From the NCBI RefSeq assembly GCF_003024515.2, contig NZ_PYIX02000005.1:1-64000 (forward strand): 64,000 bases of DNA. The letters are read 5' to 3'. The translations under genes were made by a program, and so were the position numbers. The notes beneath the pieces are model-generated. The model saw nothing but the letters and a program-made list of their open reading frames with translations, was not told the origin of the DNA and made no database searches. This document shows, in pieces, positions 48,478 through 55,856 of this stretch. This stretch comes from Acinetobacter sichuanensis. GTDB taxonomy: Bacteria > Pseudomonadota > Gammaproteobacteria > Pseudomonadales > Moraxellaceae. Positions within the stretch are counted from its first letter, which is position 1. Every line of letters starts with the position of its first letter.

Positions 48478-49041
48478 ATGAGTTTAATCAATACTGAAGT
48501 TAAAGCATTCAACGCAACAGCATATAAAAATGGCGAGTTCATCGAAGTTTCTGAAAAAGACTTTTTTGGTAAATGGTCAGTTGTATTTTTCTATCCTGCT
48601 GATTTTACATTTGTTTGCCCAACAGAGTTGGGTGATTTAGCCGACAATTATGCTGAATTCCAAAAAATGGGCGTTGAGATTTATTCAGTATCAACCGACA
48701 CCCACTTTACCCATAAAGCATGGCATGACCATTCAGATGAAATCAAAAAAATCCAATATCCAATGATTGGTGATCCAACTTGGGCTTTGGCAAAAAACTT
48801 TGAAGTCTTGATTGAGGCAGAAGGCCTGGCTGATCGTGGTACTTTTGTGATTGATCCTGAAGGTAAAATTCAGATCATTGAAATCAATGCCGGTGGTATT
48901 GGTCGTGATGCACAAGAGCTTTTACGTAAGGTCAAAGCAGCGCAATATGTTCATGCACACCCTGGTGAAGTTTGTCCTGCAAAATGGAAAGAAGGTGATG
49001 CGACACTTGCACCTTCAATTGATTTGATTGGTAAAATCTAA
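48478..49041 (+). CDS. ahpC: Alkyl hydroperoxide reductase AhpC
   Basis: 187 residues from the ATG at 48478 with AAGGA upstream. Typical 2-Cys peroxiredoxin: peroxidatic Cys47 in FTFVCPTEL and resolving Cys in [10 protein letters not shown]. Reduces hydrogen peroxide and organic peroxides. The partner reductase ahpF is not adjacent. A clear OxyR site was not identified in the leader. Confidence 0.95.
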   Translation: MSLINTEVKAFNATAYKNGEFIEVSEKDFFGKWSVVFFYPADFTFVCPTELGDLADNYAEFQKMGVEIYSVSTDTHFTHKAWHDHSDEIKKIQYPMIGDPTWALAKNFEVLIEAEGLADRGTFVIDPEGKIQIIEINAGGIGRDAQELLRKVKAAQYVHAHPGEVCPAKWKEGDATLAPSIDLIGKI

Positions 49042-49075
49042 GCTCAATCTGCTTTAAAACATCGTATTTAAATTT

Positions 49076-49107
49076 AAAAAATCCAGAACCATGTTTCTGG
49101 ATTTTTT
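49076..49107 (+). terminator. Terminator after ahpC
   Basis: Stem AAATCCAGAA / TTCTGGATTT, loop CCATGT-like, A-run and T-run; suits both convergent genes. Confidence 0.88.
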
Positions 49108-49149
49108 ATGTTTATTCAGTGTATGTCAATAAAACGAATTCAAATCAAA

Positions 49150-50073
49150 TTACATCAAATAGCCACGATGCTCAGTTGCCAACTGACGTAGACCTTCTAC
49201 CAAATGATCAATCAGTTTTTCCATTGCCAGACGTTGACCTTTACGTGAGGCATACACCAACTGCACCGTACCAATATTGGAACACCATTCAGGTAGAACA
49301 TGAATTAAATCACCATTTTTCAGATCTTCTTCAACTGCCAAATAAGGCAAATCTGCAATACCTAAACCATCTTTGGCTGCGTAATAGACCCCAGCAAGGT
49401 CATTGCATTTCATACGTGGCGTGAGAGGAATCATAATTTCTTCATGCTGTTTGAGGTTGTGTAAATGCCATTGATATTGTGGTTTTTGAGTCCCCAGCAC
49501 AATACTGGGCAACAGATGTAAATCTGTAAATTGTTCCACTTTTTGATTTTTTAAAAGTTCAGGACTGGCGACCAGACAATGCGTAGTTTTAATCACGTCA
49601 CGTACAATCAGACTTGAGTCTTCATTGGCTTGAAAATTGGTACGTATCGCCAGATCGATATCATCATGAATCAGATCGACCCGACGACTGGTCAATTCCA
49701 GTTCAATTTCAACTTTAGGATATTCTTTTAAAAACTGATTCAGCAGTTGGCGAATCTGAAAATGCATCATCAGGGCAGGGCAACTGATTTTAATCAATCC
49801 CTGTGGTTCGCTTTTTTGACGCAGCAGGACGCTTTCAGCGCATTCCACTTCTGCAATGACCTTGCAACACGCTTGATAAAACTCTTCACCGAGTTGGGTC
49901 ACTTTAAAATGTCGGGTTGAGCGTTCAATCAAACGGACATTGAACTTGCTTTCCAGTTCCAAAATACGACGACTGAGTTTAGATTTGGTGATATTACTCG
50001 CTTCACTTGCCGCACTAAATCCACCATGTTTTACCACCAGATAAAAATAGTAATAATCATCAAAAGAATACAT
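49150..50073 (-). CDS. LysR-family transcriptional regulator
   Basis: 307 residues. Winged helix at the N-terminus (GGFSAASEASNITKSKLSRRILELESKFNVRLIERSTR) and a type 2 periplasmic-binding-like effector domain. It lies 108 bp downstream of the isochorismatase-family gene on the same strand; this gene and the divergent pirin gene at 51114 are plausible targets. Effector unknown. Confidence 0.9.
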   Translation of the reverse strand: MYSFDDYYYFYLVVKHGGFSAASEASNITKSKLSRRILELESKFNVRLIERSTRHFKVTQLGEEFYQACCKVIAEVECAESVLLRQKSEPQGLIKISCPALMMHFQIRQLLNQFLKEYPKVEIELELTSRRVDLIHDDIDLAIRTNFQANEDSSLIVRDVIKTTHCLVASPELLKNQKVEQFTDLHLLPSIVLGTQKPQYQWHLHNLKQHEEIMIPLTPRMKCNDLAGVYYAAKDGLGIADLPYLAVEEDLKNGDLIHVLPEWCSNIGTVQLVYASRKGQRLAMEKLIDHLVEGLRQLATEHRGYLM

Positions 50074-50134
50074 GACAGATCTCGGCTTTGGACAGTTGCA
50101 AAAAAGTATAACATCGACTGAATATTTTTTATTT

Positions 50135-50165
50135 TGAAAAAAATAGCCTTCAGTTGAAGGCTATT
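50135..50165 (-). terminator. Terminator after the isochorismatase-family gene
   Basis: Stem ATAGCCTTC / GAAGGCTAT with AGTT loop and seven T on the minus strand. Confidence 0.85.
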
Positions 50166-50181
50166 GATCTACAACACAGAT

Positions 50182-50808
50182 TTATTTTTTCTCAGTGTTT
50201 TTGACATAGCTTTGGATCAGGTTGCTATAGTCAGGAATGTGCGCACCAAATAATGCACCTAAACCTTCAATGTCATTACGCCAATCACGGTGTAACTCAC
50301 AAGATGTACCGAACCAGGTCATGAGTTGAGCACCTGCTTGTGACATACGATCCCATGCAGCATCACGTGTGAGAGCATTGAATGTACCTGACGCATCTGT
50401 GACGATAAAGACATCAAAGTCTTCTTCAAGTGCAGAAAGCGCAGGGAAAGCCACACAAACTTCTGTAACAACACCCGCAATAATCAGTTGTTTTTTGCCT
50501 GTTGCTTTAACAGCCTGAACAAAATCTTCATTGTCCCATGCGTTGATTTGACCAGGACGAGCAATGTAAGGTGCGTCTGGGAACATTTCTTTCAGTTCAG
50601 GAACTAAAGGACCGTTTGGACCATCTTCAAAACTGGTGGTTAAAATGGTTGGAAGGTTAAAATATTTTGCTGCTGCGGCAAGCGCCAATACATTATTTTT
50701 AAATTTATCTGGATCAATGTCACGTACTAATGAAAGTAAGCCTGTTTGGTGATCTACTAATAAAACCGCAGCATTGTCTTTATCTAAACGAACGTATTGT
50801 TTTCCCAT
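50182..50808 (-). CDS. YcaC-like isochorismatase-family hydrolase
   Basis: 208 residues. Cysteine hydrolase fold: Asp in LLVDHQTGL, Lys in the KKQLIIAG region and the nucleophile Cys in AGVVTEVCVAFPAL. Close to E. coli YcaC, whose substrate is unknown. AGGA lies seven bases before the ATG. Divergent from a pirin gene over a 305-bp region with two direct repeats. Confidence 0.87.
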   Translation of the reverse strand: MGKQYVRLDKDNAAVLLVDHQTGLLSLVRDIDPDKFKNNVLALAAAAKYFNLPTILTTSFEDGPNGPLVPELKEMFPDAPYIARPGQINAWDNEDFVQAVKATGKKQLIIAGVVTEVCVAFPALSALEEDFDVFIVTDASGTFNALTRDAAWDRMSQAGAQLMTWFGTSCELHRDWRNDIEGLGALFGAHIPDYSNLIQSYVKNTEKK

Positions 50809-50929
50809 TGTTGTATCCTCAGAAAGTAAATTTTTTAGTCAATATGACGGATATATGATGAATACATAATCTCGTACTGCATTCAGTATAGGCATAAATG
50901 ATGTGTAAAGAAGATGAAAAATGAGAAGA

Positions 50930-50947
50930 ATTATCTCAAATATAGGA
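50930..50947 (+). repeat. Direct repeat copy 1 in the ycaC-pirin intergenic region
   Basis: ATTATCTCAAATATAGGA; 16 of 18 bases match the copy at 51010. Confidence 0.5.
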
Positions 50948-51009
50948 TATTTTGATTAAATTGTGATTATTTTTACTTTTTTGTTTTATTTTTATGGTTG
51001 AAAATAATC

Positions 51010-51027
51010 ATTATCTCAATAATAGGA
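51010..51027 (+). repeat. Direct repeat copy 2 in the ycaC-pirin intergenic region
   Basis: ATTATCTCAATAATAGGA, 80 bp after copy 1. The pair may be regulator sites or duplicated promoter parts. The rest of the 305-bp gap is AT-rich and gene-free. Confidence 0.5.
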
Positions 51028-51113
51028 AGCTCAATATCAATATCGTAGCAGTATCACACCTTTAAAAATATTATGATGGATTCATATTAAGCCCTATAGA
51101 TAGGAGCAATAAA

Positions 51114-51989
51114 ATGAAAAAAGTTGTCGGTGTATATCGCAATCAACACATGTACTGGGTTGGTGATGGTTTCCCTGTAAGAAATCTATTTTCTTACGAT
51201 CGTTTAGGTCAGGCAATCAGTCCATTTTTACTGTTGGACTATGCTGCACCTTACCATTTTGATCCGACCACAGCACAGCATGGCGTAGGTTCACATCCAC
51301 ATCGTGGTTTTGAAACAGTAACACTTGCGTATCATGGTGAAGTTGAACATAAAGACTCACATGGTGGTGGCGGAACCATTAAAACAGGTGATGTACAGTG
51401 GATGACTGCGGGTGCAGGACTGGTGCATGAAGAATTTCATTCACATGAGTTTGCTGCCAAAGGTGGACTGTTTGAAATGGTACAGCTTTGGGTTAATTTA
51501 CCTGCGGCAGACAAAATGACAGCACCAAAATATCAGGCGATTGAAGCACAGCAAATTCCTGTAATTGAGTTGGAAGATGGTGCGGGACATATGCGTGTGA
51601 TTGCAGGTGAGTTGATGGATCATGCAGGTCCAGCATCAACATTTAGTCCAGTTAATGTGTGGGATGGAACTTTAAAAGCAGGACATCAAACACATGTACA
51701 TGTACCTGTAGATCACAATACATTGGTTGTGGTTTTAGAGGGTGAGATGCTCATTAATGGTCATCAAGCTGTACAAAATAACTCTATTGTATTGTTTGCA
51801 AATGATGGTGAAGCACACATCCAACTTGAAGCTGTACAAGATGTGAAATTTTTGGTGCTAACAGGTCAGCCACTCAATGAACCCATTCAAGGTTATGGAC
51901 CTTTTGTCATGAACACCAAAGCTGAAATCATGAAAGCATTTAATGATTTTAACCAAGGTAAATTTGGCGAAATTTCTGTTGAAGCATAA
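51114..51989 (+). CDS. Pirin family protein (second copy)
   Basis: 291 residues, bicupin. HPHRGFETVTLAYHG and GLVHEEFH give the His/Glu metal ligands of the N-terminal cupin. It is more typical of pirins than the copy at 16947. AGGAG precedes the ATG. The LysR / YcaC / pirin set is a recurring group in proteobacteria, likely tied to electrophile or aromatic stress; that is inference. Confidence 0.9.
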   Translation: MKKVVGVYRNQHMYWVGDGFPVRNLFSYDRLGQAISPFLLLDYAAPYHFDPTTAQHGVGSHPHRGFETVTLAYHGEVEHKDSHGGGGTIKTGDVQWMTAGAGLVHEEFHSHEFAAKGGLFEMVQLWVNLPAADKMTAPKYQAIEAQQIPVIELEDGAGHMRVIAGELMDHAGPASTFSPVNVWDGTLKAGHQTHVHVPVDHNTLVVVLEGEMLINGHQAVQNNSIVLFANDGEAHIQLEAVQDVKFLVLTGQPLNEPIQGYGPFVMNTKAEIMKAFNDFNQGKFGEISVEA

Positions 51990-51992
51990 GCT

Positions 51993-52022
51993 AAAAAGCG
52001 GATTGAATAATCTGCTTTTTTT
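51993..52022 (+). terminator. Terminator after the pirin gene
   Basis: Stem AAAAGCGGATT / AATCTGCTTTT (one G-T pair), loop GAAT, T-run. Confidence 0.85.
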
Positions 52023-52048
52023 ATGAAAATTTGCGGCTTATTTCAAGA

Positions 52049-52088
52049 TAAAAAAAAGGGCTTCTATCCCACACTATAGAAGCCCTTT
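52049..52088 (-). terminator. Orphan strong minus-strand hairpin terminator
   Basis: Perfect 13-bp arms AAAGGGCTTCTAT / ATAGAAGCCCTTT with an 8-bp spacer, followed by eight T on the minus strand. No minus-strand gene lies to its right. The stretch 52089-52441 is very AT-rich and holds no recognised gene. Confidence 0.65.
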
Positions 52089-52441
52089 CACGCTGTAAGT
52101 TTTCTTTATACATTTCACAGATTACCGAAGTAAAATTTGTGAAGTAGTTATCATTTATGTAAATCATCATAATCAATGTTTTTTTGTTTGTAAATAGAAC
52201 GAAAGGTAAAAAAAATAATTTATCTTTATATTTTTAAATGATTTTTATTTAAAATTAATAAAAAATTGTTTAAATAAAATGGCTTATAGTATTGCGTAAC
52301 AAAAAGTAATATTGAATTTTTTTATACACTAGCGCACTTTTTTGATTTGTGAAAAACCTGAAAAACTGGAACTTTTTAATAGCCTATTTTTACAAGCCTT
52401 CATTCATAATAAAAAAAATAGTTAACTCTCGGATAATAACT

Positions 52442-53740
52442 TTGAATATTGCAGTGATTGGTAGTGGCATGGCAGGGCTTGCTACTGCAAGAATTCTGAA
52501 AGATGCAGGACATGACATTACTCTTTTTGAAGCTTTACCTGGTCGTGGAATGGATAGCCACAGTATTGAATTTGAAGGTGGTTTGATCGATGCACCTTTA
52601 AGAGTCATGAATCCACACTTATGGGAAAATACTTTAAGTCTTGCTGCATACTTGGGAATAAAAACATTTCCTGTGCGCACATTTATGGCGTGTAGTTGGT
52701 TATTTGAAGACAAAACAGAAACATGGCTAACGACATCTCGTACACGCATTGGAAATTTTCCGATCATTAATAATCGTAAAGGCATTAAGCAATACGGTTG
52801 GCGTTTAGTCAAAGGGATGTTACAGCTCAAAACTGCGATTCATCAATTTTTTAAATCGAAGAATCAAGACATTACCTTAGCCGAATTTATTAACCAAAAT
52901 GACATTGAGGAAGTGTTTTGGCATGGTGCAGTGATGCCTGTGCTTTATACCATTTGTACCTGTGATCCAAAAACGATTGGTGAGTGGCCAGCAAAACCAT
53001 TATTGGTTTTTTTAAGACAACTGACAGATGGTGATGCTTTATTACGTTTACAAGGCGGTACTCCTGCATTAGTCGATAAACTTGTTGAGGGTATCGACAT
53101 TCACAGTAGTTCAGCAGTTTCAAAAATTGAAGAGCAAGGCGAACAAGTTTTAGTTGAAAATATACAGGGTGAGCAATTTCATTTTGACCGTGTCATTGTG
53201 GCAACACCAACCAATAAAATTGAAGATTTTTTAAATAAAGAACAATTTGCAGATGATATTGCTTTGTTAAAACAATTTAAATTTGAGCAAGGCGAATTGG
53301 TGATGCATACCGATGCGAGTGTCATGCCGCCTAATCGTAAAGACTGGTGTGTACTCAGTTATATGATGGATCGTAAGTTTACCAAGCAACAATTTACAGT
53401 TTGGTTGAACTCGGTAGAGCCAAGTTTAGTGGGTAAATCACCTGTTTTTCAGACATGGCGACCTGTAACTGAAATCGCTGCGAAAAAAGTAATTTCTAGT
53501 GTGACGTTGACCCGTGCAGTGGTAAATTCAGATACTGTGGCATTGAATAAAGAATTGCAGCAACGACATCAGCAAGCGAATCGTAAGGTGTTCTATTGTG
53601 GTTCTTGGTCATGTGATGGATTACCAATTTTAGAGTCAGCCGTCACTTCTGCAATGCATATTGCACAAACTTTTGGTGCGCCATTGCCATTTGTGGGTTT
53701 AAAACCTAAAGTTGAGGTTGCTCCCCAACTCGGTTATTAA
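52442..53740 (+). CDS. NAD(P)/FAD-dependent oxidoreductase
   Basis: 432 residues from a TTG at 52442, chosen because NIAVIGSGMAGLATARIL then sits at the N-terminus as in relatives and GGA precedes it; a GTG at 52349 would add 31 atypical residues. FAD-binding GxGxxG is seen, plus an amine-oxidase-like C-terminal motif (FYCGSWSCDGLPILESAVTS). Related proteins occur with fatty-acid or aromatic modifying methyltransferases. The next gene, a methyltransferase, starts six bases later, so the two form one unit. Substrate unknown. Confidence 0.8.
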   Translation: MNIAVIGSGMAGLATARILKDAGHDITLFEALPGRGMDSHSIEFEGGLIDAPLRVMNPHLWENTLSLAAYLGIKTFPVRTFMACSWLFEDKTETWLTTSRTRIGNFPIINNRKGIKQYGWRLVKGMLQLKTAIHQFFKSKNQDITLAEFINQNDIEEVFWHGAVMPVLYTICTCDPKTIGEWPAKPLLVFLRQLTDGDALLRLQGGTPALVDKLVEGIDIHSSSAVSKIEEQGEQVLVENIQGEQFHFDRVIVATPTNKIEDFLNKEQFADDIALLKQFKFEQGELVMHTDASVMPPNRKDWCVLSYMMDRKFTKQQFTVWLNSVEPSLVGKSPVFQTWRPVTEIAAKKVISSVTLTRAVVNSDTVALNKELQQRHQQANRKVFYCGSWSCDGLPILESAVTSAMHIAQTFGAPLPFVGLKPKVEVAPQLGY

Positions 53741-53746
53741 TTTTCA

Positions 53747-54577
53747 ATGAAATGGTTTCAAGCATTACAGCAACAATTGTCACAACATAAATATGCGATT
53801 AATGCAAAAAACTTAGGTGATCATGCTGTTTATGCTTGGACGAATTTAGGATATTGGACGCCTGAAACGGAGTCATATCCACAAGCATGTTGCCAATTAG
53901 CAGATCAATTGGCGCATGCTGTTGCTTTAAATTCAAAAGATAAACTTTTAGATTTAGGCTGTGGGCAGGGAGCTAGTCTGTTAAATTGGCAAAATAAATA
54001 TAAAATTCAGGATATTAGTGCTGTTGATGTACAAGCTAAATGTATTGCGTTTTTACAAGAAAATTTAAATTCAAAGATTAAACTTTATTGTGCTTCATTT
54101 TTAAATTTAAAAAATATTTTTCCAACTGCTTATTTTGATGTCGTTTTATGTATTGATGCTGCTTATCATAGCAATTTAAATTCATTTCTAAATGCCATAC
54201 ATGAGGTTTTAAATTCAAAAGGACGTTTGGGTTTTCACTATTTAATGTTATCGGAAAAATGGCAGCAACTTTCACATTTTGAACAACAAAAATATCGTTA
54301 TTTACTTAAATCGGCTGATATTAAAATTCAAAATTTAGAAAATCAGAAAAATACTGAAAAAATCATATCGAATTGTGGGTTTGCAGATATTCAAATCATT
54401 GATCTTTCTGAACAAGTATTACACGGATTTTCACAATATATCAAAGCTGCTGATACTCAATTGACATCTTTAGACAATATCAAAATTCAAATGACAGCGC
54501 GATTATGTGAAAAATTATTTAAAGATGGTCTGATTCAGTATGTGCAAATCAGCGCACATAAAAATGTATGTACATAA
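53747..54577 (+). CDS. Class I SAM-dependent methyltransferase
   Basis: 276 residues. The SAM-binding motif I is LLDLGCGQGASLLNW, followed by an acidic residue (AVDVQ) and motif IV-like FDVVLCIDAAYHS; the surrounding pattern (HAVYAWTNLGYW) recalls cyclopropane/fatty-acid type methyltransferases. Six bases after the FAD oxidoreductase gene. The pair probably modifies a lipid or pigment; this is a guess from context. Confidence 0.8.
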   Translation: MKWFQALQQQLSQHKYAINAKNLGDHAVYAWTNLGYWTPETESYPQACCQLADQLAHAVALNSKDKLLDLGCGQGASLLNWQNKYKIQDISAVDVQAKCIAFLQENLNSKIKLYCASFLNLKNIFPTAYFDVVLCIDAAYHSNLNSFLNAIHEVLNSKGRLGFHYLMLSEKWQQLSHFEQQKYRYLLKSADIKIQNLENQKNTEKIISNCGFADIQIIDLSEQVLHGFSQYIKAADTQLTSLDNIKIQMTARLCEKLFKDGLIQYVQISAHKNVCT

Positions 54578-54610
54578 AAATGTAAAATTAAAATATATTG
54601 CGGCGGCTAA

Positions 54611-54641
54611 AAACAACAAAACCTCACTAAAAATCGAGGTT
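54611..54641 (-). terminator. Terminator of tRNA-Thr
   Basis: Stem AACCTC / GAGGTT followed on the minus strand by TTTTGTTGTTTTT, 11 bp after the tRNA 3' end. Confidence 0.7.
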
Positions 54642-54651
54642 AAGTATAAAA

Positions 54652-54727
<76 letters not shown>

Positions 54728-54877
54728 AACGTGGCGAGAATTTTACAGAAAAATGACAGAAATGCAAGCCAAAAAATAACCAATTAAATATTTTTTTAAA
54801 TTTTTCTCTAGTTTTATAGTAAATCATTGATCCTAAAAGTCTAAATAGATTATTTAGTGCGCATTTTTCGGTGAGAA

Positions 54878-54916
54878 GACCTTATATAGTGGATATTTTA
54901 AGTGCTATATAAGGTC
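54878..54916. repeat. Perfect 12-bp inverted repeat
   Basis: GACCTTATATAG and CTATATAAGGTC separated by 15 bp, about 150 bp upstream of tRNA-Thr. No T-run, so not a simple terminator. Could be an operator, a hairpin or a mobile-element trace. Confidence 0.5.
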
Positions 54917-54980
54917 AATGAATTAAGATCTAGGGTTTAAATAAAAGTGATTGGAATGGATCATGAGTATAATTTTATCT

Positions 54981-55208
54981 TTATTTACTCCTTAAAATTT
55001 GATCTAAATCCTGCGCGCATTCTTCTAAAGTTAAAGCCATATCAATTTGCATTTGGGGTTTAAGCTCATTTGCAAGTTTTCTCCATTGTTCAATTAAGCG
55101 TATCGCCTTTTGAATTTTATGTTTATTAATATCCTTCGCAATAGTAGGGGTATATCCGCCACGTTTAGCATTTTTGAGTTGTTTTACATAATTTGTGCTG
55201 TTATTCAT
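54981..55208 (-). CDS. Small hypothetical protein
   Basis: 75 residues from the ATG at 55208, which has GGGAG upstream; an ATG at 55277 would add 23 residues. Basic N-terminal half (YVKQLKNAKRGG, INKHKIQKAIRLIEQWRKL) and acidic C-terminus, predicted helical. Family not recognised. Located between tRNA-Thr and the tRNA-remnant att site. Confidence 0.5.
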   Translation of the reverse strand: MNNSTNYVKQLKNAKRGGYTPTIAKDINKHKIQKAIRLIEQWRKLANELKPQMQIDMALTLEECAQDLDQILRSK

Positions 55209-55566
55209 TATGACTCCCGAATACCAGAATCGACGTGTTCTATGTGCTTCATCAACTGTTGATACTGCATCTTTCATCGTAGTGGCTCAACATTGCATCT
55301 AAATGATATTGAATAGAAATATTCGATAATTCTCCCATGAGGTATAAATGCTCTCTTTCTTGATTAATAACAAAATATTTATTTTAATCAAGTTAATATC
55401 GTTAATTTATACAATTTTATTGTCATTTAAATCAGTTTTTAAAATTAAAAATTTGTATCTATATGTTGAATCTTAGGTTTTCTTGAGCTTATAAATTTAG
55501 ATATTGGTGGTGTTTTTCTGATGATTGGCTTCAATAGCGTAAATAGAAACCTAAATTTTTTGACAT
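55209..55566. other. Gene-free AT-rich stretch
   Basis: Contains a 9-bp-arm inverted repeat CTTGATTAA / TTAATCAAG (55359-55392) and otherwise nothing I can assign. Confidence 0.4.
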
Positions 55567-55601
55567 TAAAAAAGGCTTGAACCCTTTAGATTCAAGCCTT
55601 T
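55567..55601 (-). terminator. Terminator once belonging to a tRNA gene
   Basis: Perfect 11-bp stem AAAGGCTTGAA / TTCAAGCCTTT followed by T7 on the minus strand. It lies 34 bp downstream (in the minus direction) of the tRNA 3' remnant at 55635, at the usual place for a tRNA terminator. Confidence 0.75.
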
Positions 55602-55634
55602 CGATACTGCTTTGGAGTGCAGTTCTTTGATATT

Positions 55635-55652
55635 TGGCGGGAGAGAGGGAAT
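55635..55652 (-). other. tRNA 3'-end remnant, probable attachment site of an integrated element
   Basis: On the minus strand the 18 nt read: two T-loop bases, T-stem TCCCT, acceptor CTCTCCC, discriminator G and CCA. These lengths fit tRNA geometry exactly, but the sequence to the right is not a tRNA body. G73 and the acceptor suggest tRNA-Ser. This is what an att duplicate left by a tyrosine integrase at a tRNA 3' end looks like. Confidence 0.6.
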
Positions 55653-55710
55653 CATATTTATAGTGTAATGATTTGTTTTTTATTTAGAAATTTTTTTAAA
55701 AATTTATAGA

Positions 55711-55732
55711 TACCAACAAAAATACCAACAAA
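55711..55732. repeat. TACCAACAAA direct repeat next to the att remnant
   Basis: Two identical 10-mers with a 12-bp period, 60 bp inside the proposed element end. Short direct repeats at this place are often integrase arm sites. Confidence 0.4.
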
Positions 55733-55856
55733 TTACAAAAGTGCTTTGCATGTTTAAGTGATGTTAATTTGATATCAAGGATAAAATGCGTCGTAAAGGC
55801 ATAAAAATTTATTTTCTATGCTATTACGATGTTGAGCATTCCAATGATGATTAAAT

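Noticed and set aside
54841..54916. Chromosomal dif or plasmid pdif site near AGTGCGCAT
   Set aside because: Only the first few bases resemble a XerC arm; the rest does not fit a 28-bp dif layout.
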